Part shown: piece after piece, positions 16,450 to 25,416 of the stretch
Layout of the letters: each line of letters begins with the position of its first letter
Numbering within the stretch: position 1 is the first letter of the stretch
Assembly: GCA_014860625.1 (NCBI GenBank)
Contig: JACZJJ010000142.1
Coordinates: forward strand, 1-44,646
Direction: 5' to 3'
DNA length: 44,646 bases
DNA from: Bacteroidales bacterium
GTDB taxonomy: Bacteria > Bacteroidota > Bacteroidia > Bacteroidales > FEN-979
Made by a program: the position numbers and the translations under genes
The notes under the pieces: generated by a model
Database searches by the model: none
Seen by the model: the letters and a program-made list of their open reading frames with translations, nothing else
What the model was told of the DNA's origin: nothing

Positions 16450-17295
16450 TTATTGAATCAACGCATTCCGCACGCCTTCGATCACGTCATTGATGCCATT
16501 CGCCTGGGCCGCATCAAGTTGTTTTTCCGGTTCCAGGCCGAAATCGGTGAAAACAGGCTTCATCCTGAGCATTTCATCGTACAGTGATTTCATGGCTGCA
16601 TCGCTCTGGTATAGGTCCAGGATAGACATCAGCTGGTTGTAATTGTTCACCTGCTTATAGATGATCGTAGTAATTTCCTTGTTCTTTTCCGCCACAATAT
16701 TGAGGGAGCTTGCCAGGTAAAGACCTTCAACAAATGCTCCGGTAGCGATGTAAACAGCAACCTGGTTGCGGTTGTTCTTTGAAAGAAAATCGTTGGTAGC
16801 TAAAAAGATGCCGGATACCATGTTGACCAGGGAATCCTTGTTGTTGTCAAACTCTTTTACCTTCTCCACAATGTTGGGATGGTAAATCCCTGCAATCCCC
16901 AGTTCATCAGCCAGTTTGGCCGTACAACCCAGAAACTGGTTGGTATTGTCAATGTGGTTGTAGGTGGCAGAGTATGCCAGGTCGGCACTGTAAATACCCA
17001 GGTTGATGGCTTTGCTCTTTTCTGTCATGTATTTGCCAATATTGTCCACCGGATTTGTAATGTCAAAGATGTAACCGGCTTTGGCCTGCTCGAGAAGCAT
17101 CGTAACCTCAAAGGGGGTGGGCATTTTATAAAGGAGGTTAACAGCTTCAGGACTGAGGGATAATTCCATATTGATTGAATCGGCAGCCTCTTCGTTGGCT
17201 TTCTGATTTCCGGCCCCACCACATCCGGTGAGTAAGAAAATGGAAACGACCATTGCAGTTGCAAGGCTCAGTGATAAATTCCGCTTTGTGTTCAT
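16450..17295 (-). CDS. Lipoprotein of unknown function
   Basis: A 281-residue exported lipoprotein: hydrophobic N-terminus and lipobox LLTGC with the acylated Cys at position 25. The mature part is mostly helical, with an LSPEAVNLLYKMPTPFEVT segment after the linker, GIYSADLAYSATYN near 100 and further helices (DFLSKNNRNQVAVYIATGAFVEGLYLA). It resembles conserved helical lipoproteins of environmental Bacteroidota for which I know no function. It is upstream of the TerB-ABC transporter gene on the same strand with only the palindromic element between, so the two may be linked functionally. A TACTTTCG promoter-like element lies at 17335-17342. Confidence 0.8.
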   Translation of the reverse strand: MNTKRNLSLSLATAMVVSIFLLTGCGGAGNQKANEEAADSINMELSLSPEAVNLLYKMPTPFEVTMLLEQAKAGYIFDITNPVDNIGKYMTEKSKAINLGIYSADLAYSATYNHIDNTNQFLGCTAKLADELGIAGIYHPNIVEKVKEFDNNKDSLVNMVSGIFLATNDFLSKNNRNQVAVYIATGAFVEGLYLASSLNIVAEKNKEITTIIYKQVNNYNQLMSILDLYQSDAAMKSLYDEMLRMKPVFTDFGLEPEKQLDAAQANGINDVIEGVRNALIQ

Positions 17296-17382
17296 AATCT
17301 GGTATAATGAATGAATAGATGAGTATCTGCCATGCGAAAGTACAGGATTTTTTCAAAATAGGGAAATTTTTTATCCCTGTTA

Positions 17383-18330
17383 TCAATGCCTGATCAACAC
17401 TTTAATGCTTTCAGGCGTTGCCGCCAATTTGAACGCCTCTTCCAGCTTATCAAAAGGAAAGACTTTGGTAATCAAAGGTTCTACATCAATCAACTTCTGG
17501 CTGAGAAGGCTCAGTGCAGGTTCAAAGACCCCACAACGACTTCCAATGATGTTTAGCTCATTCACAACGATCTGGTTGAGATCGATTTTGGCCGGATCTG
17601 CCACCGTTGTTTTCAGAATCAGTTTTCCCCTGGGGCGCAGGTGGTTCATGGCTACACCGATACCATCAGGACTTCCGGTGCAGTCGACACAAATTTCGGC
17701 GCGTTCATCCGGTAGAAGCGTGCGAAGGTTTTTGGCCGGGAGCCCCAGTCCGCGGGCAAACTCCACCTTGAACGGGTTGATGTCGAAAACGGTGTACTCG
17801 CAGCCCGACAAACGGAATACCTGGGCAATCAGAAGCCCCAGTTTGCCTGCTCCAAAGATGAACACATTATCGGTAGGGTTTATTTTTGTCTGTTCGAAGA
17901 TCTCAAGAGCGGCTGCCAGTGGTTCGGTAAAGACAGCATTCGGCAATTCGACATTCGGCGGTACCACGTGCAGGTTCTTTTCGGGAAGAACCACATAGTC
18001 GGCAAAGGTTCCGGCATGCTCGAAAATACCTAAAACTGAACGGTTTGTGCAGTGGCTCCTTCGCCCGGTCTGACACATATAGCAATGGCCGCAGGAAATG
18101 TTGATCTCACCTACGACATCCTTGCCAACATAGCGACTTTTCTCGGTAACAACCTCTCCCACGAATTCGTGGCCCAGGATACCCTTGAACCCCATATATC
18201 CCTGAATGATCTCCAGGTCAGTGTTGCAAATGGATGAGTAACGCACTTTTATAAGGACTTCACCCTGGGCAGGGACCGGATCAGGAACTTGTTGAATGGA
18301 GAGTTTTCCGTCGTATACCAAAGCTTTCAT
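17383..18330 (-). CDS. Zinc-dependent medium-chain alcohol dehydrogenase
   Basis: An NAD(P)-dependent MDR-superfamily oxidoreductase of 315 residues. It shows a catalytic zinc site (SICNTDLEI with Cys, GHEFVGEV with His-Glu) and the structural zinc lobe CGHCYMCQTGRRSHC. The Rossmann-fold motif is VFIFGAGKLGLL near residue 165. The acidic residue after the second strand (VFDIN) suggests NAD preference. The MDR members closest by eye are sorbitol/threonine-type dehydrogenases. The substrate cannot be inferred. Start chosen at the ATG giving MKALVYDG; an in-frame TTG three codons upstream is less likely. The gene is transcribed divergently from the binding-protein operon. Confidence 0.9.
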   Translation of the reverse strand: MKALVYDGKLSIQQVPDPVPAQGEVLIKVRYSSICNTDLEIIQGYMGFKGILGHEFVGEVVTEKSRYVGKDVVGEINISCGHCYMCQTGRRSHCTNRSVLGIFEHAGTFADYVVLPEKNLHVVPPNVELPNAVFTEPLAAALEIFEQTKINPTDNVFIFGAGKLGLLIAQVFRLSGCEYTVFDINPFKVEFARGLGLPAKNLRTLLPDERAEICVDCTGSPDGIGVAMNHLRPRGKLILKTTVADPAKIDLNQIVVNELNIIGSRCGVFEPALSLLSQKLIDVEPLITKVFPFDKLEEAFKLAATPESIKVLIRH

Positions 18331-18429
18331 AGGAATCAATATTTTTCACAAAAAAACAATTTTTTCTCAGGTTATCACCGAATTTCGAGATAAATTTACA
18401 TCATCTTCTTCATTTAACCAATTAAAATT

Positions 18430-19509
18430 ATGAGTCGGTTGGGCAGGCCCCTTCTTCACGTCCTGGTTATATCTTCTTTGGTTTTGGTTTTCTGCGGATG
18501 CCGTCCGAATTCTTCCGATACCGATATCGCTGAAGGGTACAATCAGGAAGCTACCCATTCGGATTCCATTCCCCTTCAGAAAATCAGGCTGTTACCTTAC
18601 TGGAACACAACGGCCCAGTTTGCCGGTTACTATATCGGAATAGAAGAGGGGATCTTTCAGCAATACGGGATTGACCTGGAGATTATCCCCTATCTGCAAT
18701 CGAATCAGACCGACCAGATGATTCCCAACCGGGAGGCTGATTTTTCCCTTCTCTGGCTGGTCAATGCGATTGATCTGAAGGAGTCGGGACTGGATATTGT
18801 CAACATTGCTCAGCTTTCCTCCCGCTCTTCGCTGATGCTGATTACCAAGAAAAGCAGTGGCATTGAAACCATCGCCGACATGAACGGCAAGCGTGCAGCC
18901 ATCTGGAGTGATTATACCCTGCAGCCGAAAGCGTTATTCCGGAAAAATCACGTGGATGTGAAGATCGTTCCGATAGGGAGCAGCAATAACCTGTTTCTGA
19001 CAGATGGCGTGGAGATCATCAATGCGAGCTGGTTTGACGAATACCACACCATCCTCAATTGCGGTTATGATACCAATGAGCTTGAAACATTTTTCTTTTC
19101 TGATTACGGGCTGAACTTCCTGGAAGACGGCATTTATTGCCTCCGTTCCACGCTTGAAGAGGATCCGGAGTTGTGCAAACGGTTTGTTGAGGCGACCCTC
19201 GAGAGCTGGAAATACGCATTTGATCATCCCGAAGAGGCTATTCGTACTGTGCTCGATGAGCAGCGAAATCAGAAGATACCTGCCAACCTTTCGCATCAGC
19301 GATGGATGCTCAACCGATACCGCGATCTTTACTATCCGGATCCTGAAAAAGGCATCAATACCACACTGTCAGAAACAGAGTACCAAAACATTGCAAAGAT
19401 CCTTGTGGAGGCTGGATTGATTGGAACGATCCCGCCGTTTGCATCGTTCTATCAGCCGGTTCTTCCTGTCGAAAACAGTACCAGGGACATGCAAACCACC
19501 ACCCGATGA
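18430..19509 (+). CDS. NMT1/THI5-like substrate-binding lipoprotein (sensor-operon type)
   Basis: A 359-residue periplasmic binding protein with a lipoprotein signal ending in FCGC near residue 24. The NMT1/THI5-like fold is shown by LLPYWNTTAQFAGYYIGIEEGIFQQYGID near residues 55-83, the strong signature of ABC-type taurine/thiamine-precursor binding proteins, then DFSLLWLVNAI, KKSSGIETIADMNGKRAAIW and the C-terminal helices ending YQNIAKILVEAGLI. No ATPase or permease gene is nearby. Instead the stop overlaps the start of a Cache sensor kinase by 4 bp (ATGA), so it probably serves as ligand-binding partner of the kinase rather than a transporter (inference). The ligand is unknown. Confidence 0.88.
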   Translation: MSRLGRPLLHVLVISSLVLVFCGCRPNSSDTDIAEGYNQEATHSDSIPLQKIRLLPYWNTTAQFAGYYIGIEEGIFQQYGIDLEIIPYLQSNQTDQMIPNREADFSLLWLVNAIDLKESGLDIVNIAQLSSRSSLMLITKKSSGIETIADMNGKRAAIWSDYTLQPKALFRKNHVDVKIVPIGSSNNLFLTDGVEIINASWFDEYHTILNCGYDTNELETFFFSDYGLNFLEDGIYCLRSTLEEDPELCKRFVEATLESWKYAFDHPEEAIRTVLDEQRNQKIPANLSHQRWMLNRYRDLYYPDPEKGINTTLSETEYQNIAKILVEAGLIGTIPPFASFYQPVLPVENSTRDMQTTTR

Positions 19510-21638
19510 AAGAGGGAGTGAAACTTACCAGAGGCCTCTCATTCAAACTGATCCTGTCGGTCTTTTCCGCCATTGCAGGCATTTTTATCGTAATCTTTCT
19601 GTACAACTATGTTGTCACAAGACGAACCATGATTGACAACATGAATTCCGTTGCCACATACCTTACAGAGAGTACGGTGAATAAGGTTGACCGTATTCTC
19701 TTCGGAATGGCAAGAGTTCCGGAAAACATGGCTGCAGTGATCGAACATTCAAACTTCAGTGAAGAGGAGTTGAAACAGATGTTGAAACTGATCGTCGGGG
19801 TTAATCCTGAAATTTACGGATCGGCCATTGCATTTGAGCCTTACTTCGACGGACGGAAAGAGAAATACTATTCGTTCTATGCCTATCGCAAAAACGACAG
19901 TGTCATACTTACCACCCTTGGGAATGATTCCTACGACTACTTTTTGATGGATTGGTACCAGGTTCCCAGGGAGAAGAGGGAAGCATACTGGACGGAGCCA
20001 TACTTTGATGAGGGAGGAGGGAATATTTTCATGTCGACTTATTCCGTCCCTCTCTATTCCCTGAAAGGAGGAGAACGGCGATTTGTTGGGATCGTAACCA
20101 TCGATATCTCCATCAATTGGCTTCGTGAGATGGTTGACTCAATCCATGTTTTCGAAACGGGATTCGGATTCCTTGTCTCACAAAATGGTACCATCGTAAC
20201 CCATCCGGTCAAAGAACTGATCATGAATGCCTCGGTCTTCAGTCTGGCAGAAGAGCACAACATCCCTTTTTTCCGGGATCTTGGAAGGAAAATGATACAC
20301 AGGGAAAGTGATTTCAGCACTACAACCTACGAGAACATGGCTAACGGCAAGAAAAGCTGGGTAGCCTATGCCCCGGTTCCAAGCAATGGCTGGTCGTTGG
20401 CTGTTGTGTTTCCTGTTGATGAGCTGATGGCTGATGCCATCAGGTTAAATCTGGCAATCGTCATACTGGGGAGTGCCGGATTGGTGGTTATTTTTCTGGT
20501 GATCCTGTTGATCTCCCGTTCCGTTACCCGGCCCATGCGTAAACTGGCACAGGCAGCACAGAGTTTTGCTGAGGGTGATTTCGATGTGGTGCTTCCCGAT
20601 ATTGTTTCCCGGGATGAGATCGGACAACTGACCCACAGCTTCAGCTACATGCAAAAAACCCTCGCAGATACGATCGGGGACCTCAAAGAGACCACCGAAC
20701 AGCTCAGGATCTCGAATGATAAACTGGAAGACTACAGCAAAACACTCGAGTTGAAAGTGGAAGAGCGAACGGCTGAACTGGTTGCCAAAAATACAGAACT
20801 GGACAGTGCGCTACAAACCCTGCAAGCTGCTCAGACTCAGCTCGTGCAATCGGAGAAACTGGCATCCCTGGGGAAACTTACAGCCGGGATTGCACACGAG
20901 ATAAAGAACCCGCTCAACTTTGTAAATAACTTTGCAGAGCTCTCTTCCGACCTGGCGAAAGAATTGCAGGAGGAACTGGAGAAACTCAAAGGGCAGCTTG
21001 ATGAGAAAGATCTGGAGTACCTGCTGGAGATTGTTGGGGATCTTGAAAGCAACTCCCAGAAAATTCACAACCATGGCAAGCGTGCCGACAGCATCATTCG
21101 GGGGATGCTGCTTCACTCGCGTGGGAAAGCGGGGGAGATGCAGCCAACCGATCTGAATGCTCTCCTGGAAGAGTATGTGAATCTGGGATACCACGGCATG
21201 CGGGCCAGCGATCCGGGTTTCAACATCAAGATAGAATCTTCCTATGATCCGGCTGTAGGTATTGTGGATGTCATCCCCCAGGACCTTAGCAGGGTTTTCC
21301 TGAATATTATCAACAATGCCTGTCAGGCAACAGCCCAGAAGAAGAACGAGCAGAAAGATTCTTATTTCCCCCTGCTATCGGTCTCTACCAAACGGATCGA
21401 TGATCATGTTGAGGTCCGTATCCGGGATAATGGGAAAGGAATTCCCGAAGAGATCAGGGATAAAATATTCAATCCATTCTTTACCACAAAAGCGGCGGGC
21501 TCGGGGACTGGTCTGGGACTTTCGATCAGTTTCGATATTGTCGTACAGGGCCATGGCGGTCAGTTGATCGTGGAATCGGACCCCGGTGAATATACTGAAT
21601 TCATCATCCGGATCCCAGTTGGCATGAAGGTGGAATAA
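19506..21638 (+). CDS. Cache-HAMP sensor histidine kinase
   Basis: A 710-residue membrane kinase: TM1 at about 15-37, a large extracytoplasmic double-Cache region (40-310, with [19 protein letters not shown] and a [16 protein letters not shown] core), TM2 at about 312-338, HAMP (340-395) and a coiled coil (395-450). The kinase core follows, with H464 in [16 protein letters not shown]. The HATPase_c part has [16 protein letters not shown] and [12 protein letters not shown]. The phospho-acceptor region differs from classic HisKA by an insert of charged helix ([16 protein letters not shown]), a known variant. Its start overlaps the binding-protein gene and it is followed 6 bp later by the receiver-PP2C gene, so the three form one signal pathway. 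Confidence 0.95.
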   Translation: MKEGVKLTRGLSFKLILSVFSAIAGIFIVIFLYNYVVTRRTMIDNMNSVATYLTESTVNKVDRILFGMARVPENMAAVIEHSNFSEEELKQMLKLIVGVNPEIYGSAIAFEPYFDGRKEKYYSFYAYRKNDSVILTTLGNDSYDYFLMDWYQVPREKREAYWTEPYFDEGGGNIFMSTYSVPLYSLKGGERRFVGIVTIDISINWLREMVDSIHVFETGFGFLVSQNGTIVTHPVKELIMNASVFSLAEEHNIPFFRDLGRKMIHRESDFSTTTYENMANGKKSWVAYAPVPSNGWSLAVVFPVDELMADAIRLNLAIVILGSAGLVVIFLVILLISRSVTRPMRKLAQAAQSFAEGDFDVVLPDIVSRDEIGQLTHSFSYMQKTLADTIGDLKETTEQLRISNDKLEDYSKTLELKVEERTAELVAKNTELDSALQTLQAAQTQLVQSEKLASLGKLTAGIAHEIKNPLNFVNNFAELSSDLAKELQEELEKLKGQLDEKDLEYLLEIVGDLESNSQKIHNHGKRADSIIRGMLLHSRGKAGEMQPTDLNALLEEYVNLGYHGMRASDPGFNIKIESSYDPAVGIVDVIPQDLSRVFLNIINNACQATAQKKNEQKDSYFPLLSVSTKRIDDHVEVRIRDNGKGIPEEIRDKIFNPFFTTKAAGSGTGLGLSISFDIVVQGHGGQLIVESDPGEYTEFIIRIPVGMKVE

Positions 21639-21644
21639 ACGAAA

Positions 21645-22835
21645 ATGAGTGCAGTTATGGAGCATCTGAAAAAAAACATCAAGATACTTGTTGTGGATGA
21701 CGAAGTGGATCTTGAACCGTTGGTAAAACAACGGTTTCGGCGCCAGATCAGGGAGGGGGTCTATGACTTCCTGTTTGCACACAACGGACTTGAAGCCCTC
21801 GCTAAACTGATAGAGCATCCTGAGATCGGAATCATTCTTTCCGATATCAACATGCCTGAGATGGACGGACTGACGCTTCTGCTGAAGCTCAAGGAGCTGA
21901 AGAACCCATCGCTGAAAACGGTCATTGTATCTGCCTACGGCGATATGGAAAATATCCGCACCGCCATGAACCGTGGGGCCTTCGATTTTCTGACAAAACC
22001 GATCAACTTTGAAGACCTGGAGATCACGATCAACAAAACCCTGGATGAGATCCGTCTGGTACGAAAATCGCAGGAGGAGCATCACCAGCTACTTTTCATC
22101 CAGCATGACCTCCAAACCGCCCGGGAGATTCAACAGGCCATTTTACCAGCTGTGTTCCCACCGTTTCCTCACCGGAAGGACTTCGACATCTATGCTTCCA
22201 TGCAGGCTGCCAGAGAGGTTGGCGGCGATTTTTATGATTTTTTCATGATTGACAACGACCATATCGGATTTGTCATCGGCGATGTGTCGGGGAAAGGTGT
22301 GCCCGCTGCCATCTTTATGGCCGTGAGCAGAACGCTGATCCGTGCTACAGGACTCAAAGGGATTTCAGTGGAAGAGTGCATCGATTATGCCAACCATCTC
22401 CTCTGCAATGAAAGTACCTCCTGCATGTTCGTGACGGTATTTTATGGAATTCTTGACACAAAAACCGGTACGGTTACGTATGTGAACGGCGGACACAATC
22501 CTCCCTATCTTGTCAGGGCGGATGGGTCGCTCGAATCGGTCCCGTTGACAGGAGGCACCGTCCTCGGATTCCTGGAAGACGAACAGTATAAGTCGGGGAA
22601 ACTACAGCTTCAAGCAGGAGACACCCTCTTCCTTTATACCGACGGCATCACGGAAGCGTTCAATGAACGTGACGAGTCATATGGCGAGGAACGGTTGGAA
22701 GTACTTCTCCGGTCTCATTGCAAGAGCCCCATTAAAGAGATGTCACAGGCCACTGTGGCAGGAGTTCAGGAATTTTGCGGGAATGCGCCACAGTCGGACG
22801 ACATTACGCTGATGGCGGTCAGGTATTTTGGATAG
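21645..22835 (+). CDS. Response regulator with PP2C (RsbU/SpoIIE) phosphatase output
   Basis: The 396-residue protein has a receiver domain (12-130) with acidic residues D18-D19, phospho-acceptor D67 and the KPINF motif after the lysine near 118. A linker helix (QTAREIQQAILP) leads to a PP2C-type serine phosphatase domain (about 180-396). That domain contains VGGDFYDFF, GDVSGKGVPAAIFM, DGITEAFNE and SDDITLMAVR, which carry the metal-binding aspartates. Such proteins dephosphorylate anti-sigma-factor antagonists and so control alternative sigma factors by partner switching. No STAS or anti-sigma gene is adjacent. It is the output of the binding-protein/kinase operon. Confidence 0.95.
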   Translation: MSAVMEHLKKNIKILVVDDEVDLEPLVKQRFRRQIREGVYDFLFAHNGLEALAKLIEHPEIGIILSDINMPEMDGLTLLLKLKELKNPSLKTVIVSAYGDMENIRTAMNRGAFDFLTKPINFEDLEITINKTLDEIRLVRKSQEEHHQLLFIQHDLQTAREIQQAILPAVFPPFPHRKDFDIYASMQAAREVGGDFYDFFMIDNDHIGFVIGDVSGKGVPAAIFMAVSRTLIRATGLKGISVEECIDYANHLLCNESTSCMFVTVFYGILDTKTGTVTYVNGGHNPPYLVRADGSLESVPLTGGTVLGFLEDEQYKSGKLQLQAGDTLFLYTDGITEAFNERDESYGEERLEVLLRSHCKSPIKEMSQATVAGVQEFCGNAPQSDDITLMAVRYFG

Positions 22836-22866
22836 TGCCGTGGTGCCGTGGTGCCGTAGTGCCGTG
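22835..22866. repeat. Octamer array, four copies of GTGCCGTG
   Basis: Four 8-nt units (third reads GTGCCGTA) start on the last base of the phosphatase stop codon and end eight bases before the convergent GNAT stop codon. Confidence 0.85.
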
Positions 22867-22874
22867 GTGGGTTT

Positions 22875-23360
22875 TTAACGCAGTTTTTTAACGAATGTCA
22901 CTTTTCCGTCCTCTTCCTTGTAAAAATCAGGGATGAATCCGGCTTCGTGGTATCCCATTTTGTAGTAAAAATCGCGCGTTGGCTGGTACTTCTCAAGTGA
23001 AGAGGTCTCTGCTATTACATTCCGGCCTCCCTGTTCAAGAATCTGCCGGTGGGTCTCCTCCAGTAACAATTTGCCAACCCCTTCTCCCCGGAAGTCGTTG
23101 TGCGTGACGATCCAGTAGAGGTCGAAACTGCATTCGGTGCCGGCAATCAACCCAAAACAGCTATAGGCTATGATCTCAGCATCACGTTTGGCAAAGATGA
23201 ACTGGTAAGAGCTCTTGTCTCCGTCCCGAAGCTTCTCCTCTGCCAGTTCCACAGCTACCTCAACCTCTATATCATAAAAAAAACCTGTGGAGATGATCAT
23301 TTCCCTGATCCTCACTTCGTCGCCCGGAAGTATCTCCGTTCTGAATATAACTTTTGCCAT
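22875..23360 (-). CDS. GNAT N-acetyltransferase
   Basis: A 161-residue acetyl-CoA-dependent acetyltransferase. The GNAT core shows the long strand pair around [17 protein letters not shown], then [24 protein letters not shown] with the acetyl-CoA pyrophosphate loop RGEGVGK near residues 95-101, and the C-terminal [19 protein letters not shown]. It is the last gene of the kamA/ATP-grasp cluster, 44 bp after the second ligase, so the substrate may be beta-lysine or a derived dipeptide (inference). Methanogen AblB, which acetylates beta-lysine, is larger, so direct orthology is unlikely. Confidence 0.88.
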   Translation of the reverse strand: MAKVIFRTEILPGDEVRIREMIISTGFFYDIEVEVAVELAEEKLRDGDKSSYQFIFAKRDAEIIAYSCFGLIAGTECSFDLYWIVTHNDFRGEGVGKLLLEETHRQILEQGGRNVIAETSSLEKYQPTRDFYYKMGYHEAGFIPDFYKEEDGKVTFVKKLR

Positions 23361-23400
23361 TTCCTATTTCCGTATTTCTTTATTTCTGTATTTTGTCTCA

Positions 23401-23463
23401 CTGCCTACTGCCTACTGCCTACTGCCAACTGCCTACTGCCTACTGCCCACTGCCCACTGCCTA
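23401..23463. repeat. Heptamer array, nine units CTGCC(TA/AA/CA)
   Basis: Nine 7-nt units with fixed CTGCC and a variable dinucleotide. Reverse-complemented they read (TA/TT/TG)GGCAG, the same family as the array after pdxJ. The array encodes the last residues and the TAG stop of the second ATP-grasp gene. Confidence 0.9.
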
Positions 23464-24427
23464 CTGCATCCGCCAGGATCCTCCTTATGGCTTCCGTGAA
23501 GGAGTATCCTGCCTGTTCTAAGGCGGCTGCAAATCCTCCGGAATGTGAGAGGCATGGATTTGCATTGATGTCAATGATGAGGGGTTCTCCCTCTTTGGTC
23601 ACCCTGAAATCTATCCGTACATACCCCTTTAACCCGAAACCTTTCCAGCACGCTTCACACAGTTCGATCAGCCTGAGATGGAGAACACGGTCCTGTTCCC
23701 CTGACTGGAAGGTTCTGGTGGTATGCGTATATTCGAACGACTCTTCCTCCCATTTACTGCGGTAACCCAGGATTTTCGGTTTGCCGGCCGGAAAATCGAG
23801 GAATTGCATCTCAGCCAGGGGAAGTACTTCAGGTCCGTCAAGTCCTCCCAGGATGGAGATGTTGAACTCCCTGCCTTCGATATACTCTTCAATGAAATAA
23901 TGTTCCCTGCTCTTACTCGCAGCCGTCTCCTTCATCCGTTCGTCAGTGCCGTAGAAAACACTTGATTCATCCAGATCCAGAGAGCCTTCTTCCCAGATTG
24001 GCTTAAGGATATAGCGTTTACGTGGATCGAGAAGTGCTGCCTCATCTGCTCCAAACCATTTCGGAGTTGGGAGACCGAGACGTACGAGCTCGCGTTTTGC
24101 CAGCACTTTGTTGGAAGCGAGGAACATAGGAATGACAGGCGTCCCGCTGTAGGGGATGCCGAGTGAACTAAACACCGATGCAGCAATAAAAGCAAATTCC
24201 CCTTTGTTGTCGAGCGACTCTACGAGGTTAAACAGCATTTCCGGGTGTTCTTCCCTGATACGGGAAATGGCCGACTGAAGATCCAGCCCCATCTCCATGC
24301 GAGCTACCTCATACCCCAGTTTTTCACAGGCATTTGCAACCATGTCAGCCTGTTCCAGTACATCTAACTCATCGGCACCGGCTCCTTCGGAAAGCTTGTT
24401 GGTGACAATCACAACTTTGCGTTTCAT
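23405..24427 (-). CDS. ATP-grasp ligase, D-Ala-D-Ala ligase-like (second of pair)
   Basis: A 340-residue carboxylate-amine ligase. The N-terminal segment has [17 protein letters not shown] and [18 protein letters not shown]; the central ATP-binding lid region has [34 protein letters not shown] and [19 protein letters not shown]. The C-terminal Mg/ATP site is [24 protein letters not shown], with the Asp and Asn metal ligands. The homologous part ends near IRRILADA. The last 20 or so residues (ending in two AVGSRQ-like repeats) are translated from the heptamer array and are not part of the fold. Start overlaps the previous ligase by 4 bp. Its amino-acid substrates are unknown; location after kamA suggests beta-lysine. 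Confidence 0.88.
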   Translation of the reverse strand: MKRKVVIVTNKLSEGAGADELDVLEQADMVANACEKLGYEVARMEMGLDLQSAISRIREEHPEMLFNLVESLDNKGEFAFIAASVFSSLGIPYSGTPVIPMFLASNKVLAKRELVRLGLPTPKWFGADEAALLDPRKRYILKPIWEEGSLDLDESSVFYGTDERMKETAASKSREHYFIEEYIEGREFNISILGGLDGPEVLPLAEMQFLDFPAGKPKILGYRSKWEEESFEYTHTTRTFQSGEQDRVLHLRLIELCEACWKGFGLKGYVRIDFRVTKEGEPLIIDINANPCLSHSGGFAAALEQAGYSFTEAIRRILADAVGSGQWAVGSRQLAVGSRQ

Positions 24428-25413
24428 GATCCGGTAGTTGGTTTGATCCGGGCGAGAGCCGAATCCATGATTTCTCCGATGAGTTGCTCGTAGGTAAACC
24501 CGTTCCGGTAGGCGAGGATGGGCAAATCTGAATGAACCAGGTCAAGGCCGGCCAGTGGATTCACTTCAATAAAAGAAGGCTTTCCATACCTGTCGTAGCG
24601 GATATCAACCCTACCGCCATCGCGGCAGCCCAGGATATTCCAGGCCTTGACGGCCAGATCTGTACACGCTTCCCGTACACGGTCTTCAGGCACAGAGTAA
24701 GATACCAGCTCTTCGTAGTTGGCTTTTGTTTCCAGCGAATAAATGCCTGAAGCGCTATCCTGTTTATATTCAATTTCCATGATGCCAACAGCTTTGCTGT
24801 TTTTACCCGTTCCTGTAATTCCAACAGTGAACTCACGACCGGGAAGGAACTCCTCTACCAGGAGTCCGGCAGGGTATTCCACCAATAATTTCCGGCAGGT
24901 TTCCAAAAGTTCGAGAGCTGACCCTACCTTGGATTTTCCCGAGATCCCTTTTCCTGTTCCTTCCGCTACCGGTTTGATGAACAGGGGAAACTCCAGCGCA
25001 TCGATGCAGATATCGGCTTCAGAGTAAACCACAAAAAACCCGGGGGTATTCAAACCGGCATCACGGATCACCCGTTTGGTCATTCCCTTGTGGAGTGTAA
25101 GTGTGAGCACCAATGGGTCGGAAAAGGTGTAGGGAATCCGATATGCATCCAGCAGGCAGGGGACCTGTGCTTCCCTTCCGATGCCATGGATCCCTTCGCT
25201 GATGTTGAAAACCAGATCCCAGCGATCACCAGTTACAAGCCGGCTGGCAAGCTGCCTGACATGCCCGATCCGTTCAGTCTCAAATCCCAGACTCATCAGG
25301 GCATTTTCAAGTCCTTCAATCGTGGATTCGCGATCAAACTCGGCGGTCTCTTCGAGGCTATATCCTTCGTTGAGGTATTCTGACCTGAGGTCATAAGTTA
25401 GTCCTATTCTCAT
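24424..25413 (-). CDS. ATP-grasp ligase, D-Ala-D-Ala ligase-like (first of pair)
   Basis: This 329-residue protein has the same ATP-grasp architecture: MRIGLTYDLRSEYL, FNISEGIHGIGREAQVP, the ATP lid segment FPLFIKPVAEGTGKGIS near residue 150, LVEEFLPGREFTVGITG near 195, and the metal site VDIRYDRYGKPSFIEVNPLAGL near 285-306 (Glu and Asn ligands). It is not the peptidoglycan Ddl by context: it sits between kamA (3 bp gap) and a second ligase (4 bp overlap). The two share only family-level similarity, so they probably perform successive ligations. The amine or acid acceptors cannot be read from the sequence. Confidence 0.88.
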   Translation of the reverse strand: MRIGLTYDLRSEYLNEGYSLEETAEFDRESTIEGLENALMSLGFETERIGHVRQLASRLVTGDRWDLVFNISEGIHGIGREAQVPCLLDAYRIPYTFSDPLVLTLTLHKGMTKRVIRDAGLNTPGFFVVYSEADICIDALEFPLFIKPVAEGTGKGISGKSKVGSALELLETCRKLLVEYPAGLLVEEFLPGREFTVGITGTGKNSKAVGIMEIEYKQDSASGIYSLETKANYEELVSYSVPEDRVREACTDLAVKAWNILGCRDGGRVDIRYDRYGKPSFIEVNPLAGLDLVHSDLPILAYRNGFTYEQLIGEIMDSALARIKPTTGS

Positions 25414-25416
25414 GGC

